The notes beneath the pieces are model-generated. The model made no database searches. It was not told the origin of the DNA and worked only from the letters and a program-made list of their open reading frames with translations. Below, piece by piece: positions 1 to 10,245 of a stretch of DNA of 64,000 bases. Each line of letters begins with the position of its first letter. Position 1 is the first letter of the stretch. Both the position numbers and the translations under genes were made by a program. Source of the DNA: Antitrichia curtipendula (lineage: Eukaryota > Streptophyta > Bryopsida > Hypnales > Leucodontaceae). Location: positions 46,761,570 through 46,825,569 of the forward strand of contig OX579634.1 in assembly GCA_951230915.1 (NCBI GenBank), written 5' to 3'.

Positions 1-640
1 ATTTTCTAAGTTTATATGTTGAATAATTAAGTTGAGAATCTAGGAAAAAAAATTCAAGAAAAAAACACTAAATTTTTACTCATTAAAAAATTGTTAAGTA
101 GAAGTAGGTTCAAGATTGAAGGAATAACTAAATCGTTAATAGCTCTAAGACAAAATTGAAATACCATAATCCCAATGGTGAGATTGTTCTAGGAAGCAAA
201 TTCAACCTTTTCTAAAAAAAATTCTGAAAATTGTAAAAATTGCATTAAAAAATGAATCCTAGAAGTTATTTTTTCAAGAAGATGTTTAGATTGCCCGAAA
301 AACTAAGATTGTCCATAACTTTTTCATTATTAGTCCAAATAGAATGAATCAAAGCTTCAAATGTAGACAAAAAGACATAGATTTTGAAAAAATATTTAAG
401 AAATTTATTTTGACTTTCTGTGATTTTTTTGTGCTGCCCACCAAACCCTATTTTTGGCATAACTTTTTCTCTCGGGCACCAATTGAAATAAAAATTATAT
501 ATCCACAAAGCTCTCGCAAAACCGAACAACCTCAAAAAATCCCAAAAAAATTCTCTACAAATTGAGGTCACATGAACCTACCCGGACCCAAATTGTCCCC
601 CGAGGGGACAAACGGGGGTTCGTACGTAGGGGATCAGTCA
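1..640 (-). repeat. Diverged copy of the TTAA/CCCCTAAAG element family
   Basis: Read on the minus strand, this segment resembles the element at 40199-40782. Shared landmarks in the same order are a GTCCC(N)GGGGGACAA palindrome, a 'ctcaatttnta' stretch, a run describing an 'aaaagttatg' block, and a 'caaagcttc/ggagagctttgattcattc' block. The terminal TTAACCCC motif is degenerate here, near 635. The copy abuts the 3' end of the piggyBac-like reading frame at 640-905. It is either the 3' part of the parent transposon or a separate insertion that truncated it. It has no credible coding capacity of its own. Confidence 0.55.
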
Positions 641-2937
641 CTTTTTGAGGTAACTCAACACGCGCATATCTATTAGTTTCTATAACAATGCGATCAAGCG
701 TAGAGTTTGACCAGTATATGTCAAAAACACGTTTTGGTCGGGGCATTCCATCACCTTGTGGGCACTTCAAACCAAGAGTGGGACTAGTAAAATTGTCCCT
801 ACTTCTAATAAAATCCACACTTGCAGAACTCCAAGATGACGGCCAATAATGTTTTGCCAATTGGTCCATGTCCATGTGTACAGGAGTGAAGGCCTCTAGT
901 TGCATACACCACTGGGCTAAATTGTTGTCAGTGTAGAAGGTTTCATCAATGGCATCTACATCAAAATCGTCATTAAAACTCTCTATTGTATCATGAAACT
1001 CTAGAAGTCACTTTAAGTCACTCGACTTTGCATCGTCACTGCATGGGGCTAGGGCATCTTCAACCTCGTCATCACTTGATATTGTGCCAAAGAGCATGTA
1101 ATTCGGCAATGACGAACTCACCTTCGAAAAGTTTTGTTGCACAGTGGAGTCTTGAATGCCATCCATCCTTTCTAAATCAGATAGAAAGTCATAATCGGCA
1201 ATTGGATCACCCTCAGGTTCAAGCAGCTTTTGGTTGCCTTCCTTGTTTGAACGAACATGTTCAATTTGTCCAGGGCCTTCTTCATTGAAGCCACAATCTA
1301 CTCCCGATGATAAGAAAATTGTGTTGGTCCCCTGATCACCATCAATTGGAGTATCCAGGAAAGGCAAAGGACTTTGTGGGCTAAAATAATATTGGCACTT
1401 GCTCCATCCATAACCATGCCCTCCCTCGCTACCCACCGCATGCACATCTGGTCCTACTGCCATTCGAACATTTTGCTCTTCAAAGTGTAATTTAGTAAGA
1501 AACCGCCCAACGTTACATACCACCATCTTCTTCCCACTTCCGAGGTGAATACCTTCTCCAATGATGTCTCCTACTGTCCATGATGGAGTGTCTTCGGTGA
1601 GGAAGGATGCATCACTTAGTAGACGATTTGGAATGAGTAGCGCCCACCCAGTACGTGCAAAGCTCCAATCCTTGTAGATGGTACGAAAGTGCTCCGGTAT
1701 ATGAGAAGTCACCACCTTTGGTGCTTTTTGTACTACTCCACCTGGATGAGTTGCCTCGTATCCATGCGCCTTCACAATAAAAGTCACCGACCGCCATGCA
1801 TCATCATGAAACACACAATTTCGAATATCTACATTCCTGGTCTCCATATTACCAATAGAGTGTTGCAATTCGGGGGCTGTGATTTCGGCCATGAAATCAT
1901 TGTCTTATAGGCCAAAGTCTGATAGAACTTCAATGCTCTTGACATTCAGTTGCTTTTGCACATTATCTTCTTTGTTGTCTTGTTTGTACTCGGCCATCAA
2001 ATTTCGCCTTGACTTTGTAAGAACGGGCTTACAATCATAGGACTCAATGATGCTTGGAACCCATTCTCGTGGCTTGCAAGGTTTTGTTGCATGTGCTTTC
2101 CCCTTTTGATCCCTTCAAAATCTGCCATTCCTGCCTCGTGCTGCACATTCCAAAATGCATCACATGAAACCAAATGTTGAGATAAAGAAAAAAAATATGG
2201 AATACAATAATGGAGTCCCTTTCCATGTTGTTTATAATTTACATTGTGGTCCTATGCTTGAATTAGGGGGAGGAGGTCCTAGGGCGTTTGGTGTCTCAAT
2301 TTCTGGCATTGGTGTTTGTTGTGGTAACAATATGCACTCTTTTGATGTTAGAGTGATCTTTCTCCTCATACCCTTTTGACTTGGAGTCATCATAGACATC
2401 TTTGCCGCTCCATCCCCATCCATTGTGGGTGCTTGCTTCCGTTGATATGCCTTGCGAGGTTTCTTCATGACTTCCACTTTTTGCATGTCGTGTTGCCCTC
2501 CAACAGGAATGGGGACCTTTTTTACTCGTGGCTTCCTTGGCTTCTGCTGAGGAGTTGTCAAGTTTTCACCAATGTTATGTACTCATTCAAAGCAATTGAA
2601 TTGTGTAAACAAAGCAATTCATTTAACTAAAGTGAATGAAAAACATTGAACTACATTGTGGAATTTGACATATTTCAATCATGTGAAATTAACAAAATAG
2701 ATGTATGGATTACACAAGTAACATTCACCTGCATCATTGAGACTAGGATGATGATAAAGACCACAATGAGGTGTGATTACCTTCTTTTGACGAGGCTTCC
2801 GTGGGTTTGTCCTGGTGGTGGGTGGGTCGGTGTTCACAATTTGTGTGAGAGGCAAGTCGTAGGGTTGAATATGGACAATCTCCATTGCAACTTGAGTGGG
2901 AGGAAAGTCCAAGGCATCCAACTCCTATAAAAGGCAC
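600..2937 (-). pseudogene. piggyBac-like transposase, broken
   Basis: This is a minus-strand transposase remnant. The clearest part lies at 905-640. It holds the entry to the piggyBac transposase domain: a region starting FTPVHMDMDQLAKHYWP and ending with a signature of the form SNSTLDRIVIETNRYA, matching the family's 'F(F/D)xLxxLIVxETNRYA' block. Upstream in the same frame lies a 294-codon acidic stretch (1892-1008). A single in-frame TGA at about 1008-1010 separates it from the domain, and a TAA lies just upstream of 1892. Further upstream, 2561-2232 and 2921-2780 encode related Lys/Arg-rich blocks (PRKPRQKK and PRKPRVKK) with a plausible splice donor near 2780, so the original gene probably had introns. 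The catalytic DDD core is absent because the frame runs into the repeat at 1-640. Assignment to piggyBac rests on the domain start only. The upstream acidic region is not recognised. Confidence 0.6.
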
Positions 2938-4740
2938 ATCACCAAACAGTGAACAAGATAGAGTGACATCTATGCCCTATCTATGCATCCTTGCAAATTT
3001 GAATCCTAAAGTAGCATTATTTGGAAAAAGAATTGTCACATTGTAGTCTTATATGAATAGCTTCCAATATCCTAAGATTGACATATCCAACTTCATAACC
3101 ATGATAACAAGGCAATCAAAGGATTCAAACCAACTTATAGAGGATTGAAGCTCTAATTCATTGAAAGCTCAAAGCAATTATAAACTGCATTGTTTCTTCC
3201 AAGTGCAAATTTCATTAAATCAAAAAAACCATCTCCACATTTATGAAAGCCTTAACAAAAAGCCTATAATAGACAAAGAAATGTATCAAATAAACAGGGA
3301 TCCACATACAATCAGAAACCAAAAAACAATGAGTGCTAGACATCCACAGATTCATATCAAAATCTTCTTGCCTAAAAATGGAATTGCGTGAATAGCTTAT
3401 CCATATCCACAGTGAGCTTATGACCTAGTGAACGAGTTATCATTCACGTATCAAAATTGTGAGCTTGAAAATCCCACATGTGAAATTCCTCATCAAGCTA
3501 AGAGCATCCAAATCTCTCTCAACTTTATGAAAAGTCTCCTACAAATCCTAAAATCCACAGAGATACTCCAAATCACCCAATTTCCTATTTATGAAGTTGA
3601 AGTATCAAAATCCACTCAACAACCCATAACCAACAAAACACCAAACTAACCTGTGTTTTCAAGCCTCCTCCCTGAACCAATAACTCTCTGCACAAATTTG
3701 TGAAATCAACTCACCAGTTCCTCTCCAAAACAGCACTTCATTGATCACCTCAAGAAATTAAATTAACAGACTAAGAAATCGCACATATTTCTACATTTTC
3801 TGTCTAGCTTGCTCCTACATCGCCTATCTAACAAAGAAGCAGACTATACTCTAATAAACGCAAGATTCATATCCAAATGGATACCAAAAGCAAAAACCCA
3901 TTCATCTGATTACCAAAATAAAACCATCCATATGATTATCAAAATCAGACCATCATACAAACCATCATACTATTATCAAAATCAGATCATGCATTTCAAA
4001 GCTAACTTTCTATACCTAATATAGTAACTACTGCCTTGCAATGTTAGTAATCATTTGCAACATCACACTTAGGTATAACTAAGGCAAAATCTGGTAGACC
4101 CAATTCACATTTCATATGGTGTTGCAACTAACCCTAGTCAAAAGTAATCTTTAATTTCCAGCTACATATGTGGGACTGCAAACAGAGTAAAGACGAAAGA
4201 CACTAAGGGAGGAGGCTCAAAAAGCGTGCATCTCAGCAAAAAAAGGCCTCTGTGAAGAACTCAATGAATGGAATTTTTTTTTCCTATTTTTGGTTTGCAG
4301 AGAATTGAGCAGCAGTCTAGTACCAATTTAAATCAAGAATTTCTAACTTAACATTAATTAGATATGATTTTCCAAACTGGAGAGACCGTTGGTCGCCAAT
4401 TTTGTTCATAGAGTACAGTAGTAATGAATAAAAGCGTGGCTTTAAATAGACCAGGTGAGTCTAGAAAACCATGAAGATAGAGCTTCCAATGTTTGCATCA
4501 GTCTTAAAACAACCCACTTTATATCAAAAATGATGTCATGGGCATCTCTAGAGTCCGAGGTTCAGAACTAACATATGTTTCTTTTAGTGCTCTGGTGCTA
4601 GCAAAATGGTCTCCATTTAATTTGAAGAGCATGTCAGAGCAGCGCCAAATGTGCAAACAGCTCATCCTAAAACTGAGCAACAACTGACTTAAAGTAACTG
4701 GCAGAACCCTAGAAACCAAGAAGCAAAACAATGAAACCAA
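2938..4740. other. AT-rich repeat-like region without genes
   Basis: Only short uncharacteristic open frames are present. A small local repeat around 'gattatcaaaatcagacca' recurs between about 3899 and 3990. The stretch 4204-4400 ('ggctcaaaaa..gcatct..cctctgtg') resembles 43567-43760, so it is dispersed repeat DNA. A motif TTTTCNAGCCTCC occurs at about 3660 and again at about 44107, possibly an element terminus. I see no gene. Confidence 0.4.
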
Positions 4741-5475
4741 CCACCAAAAACCTGTACTTGCCCTTCATTTCCTTCATTCCCCGTGACAGTTTGTCAGCTT
4801 CTTTGCAAAGGAGTCGTTGGAGACTGAAGCGGCTTCAAAATTTTTGCACGTAATCTACATCAACTGTCCGTTGAAAATTCAAACTAGGCACCGAGGATTG
4901 CTCAGCGACAGAGCGGCATTTCTTGCCTTATAGACTGCATGCGCCCTCTTCCAATATTTAGTTTCGTCATGACCTCGGAGGAAGACAGCTAGGGTTTGAA
5001 CGTAGAGGCTTCCGCTTTGCCTTTGATGGTAGAGCACTTGCAGTCCTTCTAGTGCGCTTCAGCAACAACCTCCAACAATGCTGGAGCAAGTGCGCTTGGT
5101 GAGGACACGCTTCATCAGCGACCTACATTGGCGGGAGAGCAGCAGTCGGGGTGGGGCAGCTTCACAACGGAGTCGGATAGCAATAGTCGAGGCGGGGCAG
5201 CCAGGCGGAGTGCTTCCTACGGCAACTCCATTATCGGGCAGGCACTTCATCAATGTGCTCTAGTGTTATCCTCGAGCCAAACGATTGCTCCAATTGCAAG
5301 TAAGGTCTTCCCTATCTTTTTTTCTTTGGCCTCTTCTTCCGTTCTCCTGTGCTTTTACGCTCCTGTTGCTAAGCCCAAAGTACTTTCCTTCTTGCCCAGA
5401 TGTACTGGGGACTGCCGCGCTCCAAAAACGACTCTTCCGTTCACTAATTCCGGTAAGCTTTCTAACACTTTCCTC
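4741..5475. other. Less AT-rich unassigned segment
   Basis: This stretch has a more balanced base composition than its surroundings and pyrimidine-rich runs. It carries several overlapping short frames on both strands, none with recognisable protein features. It adjoins the tail of the pogo-like transposase remnant and may be that element's flank. I could not support a gene here. Confidence 0.3.
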
Positions 5476-5781
5476 TTATGTACATCCCTTCTTCCCTTCT
5501 TCCCAATTCAGCACTTCAGTGGCAAGGCAGAGGCCTGTGGAATCTTTGAAACGCTGCATTTGTTGTTGTCTGTGCTTGGGGTCCAAACTCAGGAGTTTGT
5601 TGATGCATCCTTCCACTGTTGAAGTCCGTGCTGGGAAGGTAGACATAGTTTGGCTGCATCTGGAACTGCCTGTTTGTTGTTGTCTATGCTTGGGGTCCGA
5701 ACTCATGAGTTTGTTGGTGCATCCTTCCATTGTTGCTCGAAAGGTAGACATATTTGTGTTGCATCTAGAACTGTCCAGCAT
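5476..5781 (-). repeat. Tandem duplication of about 110 bp in the transposon tail
   Basis: Two direct copies occur at about 5560-5660 and 5668-5775. On the minus strand both stay open and encode a shared block of the form SSRC..MSTF..(T/V)EGC.NKL.S.DPKHRQQQ. The duplicate lies immediately downstream of the pogo-like transposase C-terminal region on the same strand, in a different frame. It is probably part of the same decayed element. Confidence 0.6.
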
Positions 5782-7527
5782 TCGTCATGTACAGCTGTGG
5801 ACGAACTTCTTGTAGAGGAGGTAAGCGTGTTGTATCCTCCCCTCTCTTTTTCGCTCTCCTTCTTTCAATTGTTAATTTCTGATTGTCCCTGCAAATTTGT
5901 GGAATTACACCGCAATATGGTGCCCTGTAGCCTTGCACAGGAGCGTTCAGTTGTATAGATGCATGTAACTTCTCCCCTGACGCCCTAACATTCTTCAAAC
6001 TCCATTGCTCTTTGTGTTTCTTTTTTGATTGTGCTAACTCAGCTCTAGCTTTCTTCACCTTCAATTTCTCTTCTTTTTCAAGCACCCTCTGTTGTTTTGT
6101 TGCTTCACTTTCTAACAGTCTTCTTTCACGTTCCTCTGCAGCTGCCTCCTTCTTCTCCGCCAGTACCTCCAGATTCCATACATGTTGGTCTTCAGTGAAG
6201 ATAATAGAGTGTTGATAATCTATTTGTGGCTCCATTCTTGTTTTAGAAATGGGAGGCAACAAAATCTACTATAGCTCCAGAAAATGAGTAAAAACACTTT
6301 GTGTTATGTCTTCCTCCATTTTGTCTTCTCTACTTTCTTGTTCAATGTCCGCTATTGCATTGCTTCCTTGCTGTCTGATTGCTGGACTGCTCTCTTCTCC
6401 GCCAGTTTCCTCCTGTTCTCCATCACTGTAGGTTGCATGAGCTTCTCCCATCCCGTTCACTTCTTCTTCATCAGCATCTATGTTGACATAGTATTGTGTG
6501 CAGATCGGGATATTCTCTGTGTCTTCATCTAAAATCTCCTGTAATTCCCATTCTTGCAGTTGGAAAGTTGGCTAACTTGCACTTGTGCTGGCTGTGTTGT
6601 GTGTATGGTCTAATGTTGCTTCTCTCCTCCTGTATACTTCACTTGGTCCCATCTTTGATGCCAAGGCTGTTGCATTTATAGGGTATACGCTAGTAGCTCA
6701 AAAGCCTTTGGTTATATTTGCAATTGTCAAAGTTCTTCTAAGACCATTTGCTATCCACTGAGCAAGGTCTTCCTTGATAGGCATTTTACCTGGATGACTA
6801 GAAGTCCATTTATTCCAGTAGGCTTTGAATGATAACTTAAAAAGGGAGAAGCATGTCACATCTAAAGGTTGTAGCTCATGGGATGTGTAAGAAGGTAATG
6901 TAAGCAAGTCCAAACCTTTAGCCTTAGCTACTTTGATAACTTCTAAGCTCACATAGGATTTATGACCATCTAAAATCAACAAATGCCTATTGCTTGAAGA
7001 GATGCCATACAATTCTGTAAGTTTGTGTAAGAAATGTTTCATCCAAGCTTTTAATAAAGCGTTTGTCATCCATGCTTTAGGTTGCATGGTCATGACAACA
7101 CTTTTTTCACCTATTTTGATTAAGAAGTTCCTAATCTTCTTAATCCCTTTAAAAATGTAGAAGTTTGGAATTTTTTCACCTTTAGCATTCACACAACATA
7201 ACACAGAGATCCATTCCCTGTTATCAGGAGTAACTAAGTGAACACTTTTAGATCCCTTTTTGGCAATGACATAGCCTCCTCCATCCCTCCCAGCTTGTGC
7301 TCCACTTTCGTCACAATTCCAAATTTGATGGGACTGATAGTGATAAGTGTCATATAGGTTTTGCAAATTGCTGTAGAATGATCCAACAGCTTCTGGACAA
7401 AGGTTTCTAGCTCTTTTTTGTTCCAAGCCTTGGGCTTTTCTAATAGATAATTCGGGTGGAAGTACGCTAATAGGAGCCACTTGTGCATGGCGGTACCATA
7501 GGTAATGGCAATGATCCGCTGTGGCAA
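5765..7527 (-). pseudogene. pogo/Tigger-like DDE transposase, broken
   Basis: This is a Tc1/mariner-superfamily transposase of the pogo/Tigger/Jerky type (DDE_1 domain). The main open part is 7480-6698 (260 codons). It shows the catalytic triad context: CDESG (Asp57 of this frame), LILDGHKSYVS (about residue 170), and LPSYTSHELQPLDVTCFS (about residue 205), i.e. a DDD arrangement. The helix PELSIRKAQGLEQKRARNL before the core is the usual linker after the DNA-binding domain. An in-frame TGA follows the KGF motif, where related proteins continue. Reading on in the same frame gives ATSVYPINA and MGPSE, so the stop is a nonsense change. An acidic region (6460-6269) and a Glu/Lys-rich coiled-coil tail (6262-5765) follow in shifted frames. 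The N-terminal HTH part is missing or scrambled beyond 7527. The element is non-functional. Confidence 0.85.
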
Positions 7528-7599
7528 ATGTTCCTCACCGATTCCACCTACTTGGACGTGGTTGCGTTTCCAAGTATTCCCTCTTCAACAACAAAACCA

Positions 7600-8850
7600 C
7601 CTTTGAAAAAACTACTTCAGAAACACCCTAGGCCCTAAACCAACGTACTAGCTCTCCCGTAACACTAGTGGCGTCTTTAAACTTGAATTTGCGCATTGCA
7701 TTGGCTTTGTTGTCTCTCATCTTATAGCACTCCTGGCATTAGCTTCCCCCCTAAACTCCCTCTTCAAAACTTACAAATGTCATAATCCTCAGAGACAACC
7801 GCGCCACCATTGCAGATTTGTGCAATCAAAAACTTTGTAACTTAGAACTCGAGCATCCAATGACCCTTCTCTCACAGAGCTCAGACTCTCAGAGAGTACA
7901 CCCCAACTGCCGTGACCGGCCTAGCCAGTCACCACTCACTACACTCAAGCTTCACATAAGACTAGTACTCCTTTGCTTTCGTTTGATGTACACACAGAAA
8001 TACAAGGAAACCACCTTTTGCGCAGGCATAGAATTTTTATGTTGAGTCAAATCAATCCCTAAAAAAATTCTAAATTTTTTTCATGATTATGCCCACAAGG
8101 CAACCGTTCCAAATTTGTCAAATACAATGATTTGTATGCCCCAAATCCCCTAATCCATAAGCCACTGCATAACATTATTAACCTTCAGTGGGGGGGCCCC
8201 TTTTGCTCCCCCCATATCAGGACCCCCCCATTCGTCGATATGGTCTTGTCAGAGCTACAGGGATCTCCAAACCAATTGGATGTACTCAATTATAACTAAA
8301 ATTTCCCCCCAGGCATCCAGGGGGGATTATACCTCATGTCAAGGGGAGTGCAGTCGCGCGGTTAACAATGTTATGTGTGGGCCACAACAACCTCTTTTAA
8401 GGGTTAAAAGATCTACCATGAAGATGGAATACACAGTGTGACACAATAAAGTAGGGGCAGGGTGCAATTAGGTCCACAAACCTTTGCAAGTCCACAAAGT
8501 AAGACCCCCAAAATGTTAAAAACTTGGAAAAAGAAAAAAGTGACAGTCTTCGTAGAAATGCCTTGTGCATGCCGTAGATTCCCAACCAGTCAAACCATCT
8601 GGGTCCCAGATAACAGGGACCGCATGCCACCTGACACCTGTCCCCACACGTACTTCCCCCCTCCGTCTTCTTCCTCAAAGCATGAAAGTCTCCGACCTTT
8701 CTGCCAAACCATTTCGTTGTTCCTTGCGTTCCCATCACACCTCTTGGCTGTTGAATTCTCAAGCCCCCCCCCCAACTTCATTGAATTTGTACAACACCAA
8801 AATGAAATCCTCAGGCTATGTGTGACCCCCACTAACGTAAGTTAACGTAC
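7600..8850. other. Non-coding stretch with G/C homopolymer runs
   Basis: No convincing gene is present. Notable composition includes runs of seven G followed by CCCC and several CCCCCC runs at about 8190-8235, CCCCCC(C) at about 8305, and a C run at about 8764-8773, all in otherwise AT-rich DNA. Short overlapping frames at 8397-8845 on both strands look like chance. Confidence 0.4.
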
Positions 8851-9101
8851 CCAGATTGAATCATTGCACAGAACTCTTGCAAGGCTGCTTCTGTAGTACT
8901 GCTCATCTCACTCACTGCCGTTTCAATTCTCAAGCATTCTTGGCACGCCACAGCAACAGCTGTTTCCACTCCATTCTTTCCATTCAACTGTTGCGCGAAT
9001 TGTTGGTGCCAGTCGAAACCTCCTCCTCGTTTTTGAGTGCGGAATGTCTCTTTCGTTTCCTCAATCCGAGGATCGAGCTTGACGAACAGCTTCAATTCAG
9101 T
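8851..9101 (-). CDS. Possible single exon of an unrecognised minus-strand gene
   Basis: A minus-strand frame encodes about 83 residues of protein-like composition. It is mixed helical and polar, with the segment GFDWHQQFAQQLNGKNG followed by ETAVAVACQECLRIETA. It lacks an ATG, being preceded by a possible acceptor (AAAG at 9105-9102), and ends in a plausible donor (GG|GTACGT at 8850). An upstream frame at 9329-9114 beginning MSRATTKLDPHQKL could supply an initial exon, but the phases only agree with a non-obvious donor. I could not find downstream exons. It may be a partial or decayed gene, or a head-to-head neighbour of the gene at 10246. The family is unknown. Confidence 0.3.
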
Positions 9102-9329
9102 CTTTGATTGAAATCAATTGACGTACACTGATCCTCCAGTGCTAGCTGACACATGTGATTTATATACATTAATTGAGAGTAGGAGGAATCTTTCTTTAGG
9201 GAGACAGGGTTCGGGGGAATCGGGGGTAACGTTGCTGGAGTGCAGAATTTTTGGTGATGATTTTGTGCTTGTCTCTAATTGATTACCCAGTTTCTGATGA
9301 GGGTCCAATTTGGTTGTAGCTCGGCTCAT

Positions 9330-10245
9330 CAGTGCGTTTGATCGACGTGAAGCTATAGCGACGAGGAGATGAACGGGGTCACGTCTTTGATCATGCTGGA
9401 TAATTTGGGATCTTGTTGAGAGAGTGGAGGTACTGTTTTTGAGACCCTAGTGGTGGCGACACGTGAATTGTTCAATTATAAAGCGAGATCACAGTCAACG
9501 ACGAGTTATACCAATTTTGTGTACTTGCTTATACGAATTTGTAGAGTTGCTGACTCCAAGCTCAAACCTTAGTGAGGTTCTTTACAAATTTGCAGCGCTT
9601 GGAGCTTCGACGAGCGAGCTCTTGTTTAGCATATTGCGTCTTTGAGGCTTGAGATAATTTTTATATATATTCTTTGCTTCTTGCAACCAATTTTTGAGCG
9701 CTCTTGAGGTTTTGAGATACAATTCTTCGAGGTGTGGAATTGCATTATCTTGAATCTTGTTCTTGCACTTCTAGGTTCAGGAAGTGACAGTTTTTCTTGA
9801 ATTTGATACACACAGTTGGCGAATGAGAGTGGCAACATTAGCAGCTGAGTGACGAGAAGAGACCCTTGTAGATTTGTTTCCGATCTAATTCAGAATTCGA
9901 TATAGGTTTCTTAAACAGATCGAGTTCGTGTATGCTTTGGGGCTCAGATTGTGCCTCAATTTCTTTTTGCCACTTCTGAGAGTGTCACAAGAGTATATTC
10001 TTTGGTTCGATTTCTTTATCAACAGATGCAATGTTTTTCAGTAACCTCGTTACATAAATTTAGGTTCATTTCCGTCTGAATTTCATTCTCCACAACATGA
10101 TCAATCAAACTGACCAGTCAAGAATCATGAAACCTCGGTTTCTTTAGGGTTCAAGAACTGTTGAAAAACAGTCTCGAAAGTCTGTCCCTGTTCTCTAACA
10201 CAGTGCTTGCAACATGACCACAGGAATCTTTGCTAGAACTCAGCC
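9330..10245 (+). other. Likely promoter and 5' leader of the DUF604 gene
   Basis: This region upstream of the ATG at 10246 has pyrimidine-rich and T-rich character and contains several ATGs before the main start. I cannot place the transcription start or confirm a leader intron. No other gene is visible. Confidence 0.3.

Noticed and set aside
3899..3990. CRISPR-like short repeat around 'gattatcaaaatcagacca'
   Set aside because: Only about three irregular copies with no uniform spacers, in a plant nuclear genome. It is a simple local repeat.
5128..5958. Plus-strand hydrophobic/Cys-rich frames
   Set aside because: They are antisense to the minus-strand transposon tail and its tandem repeat, which explain them better.
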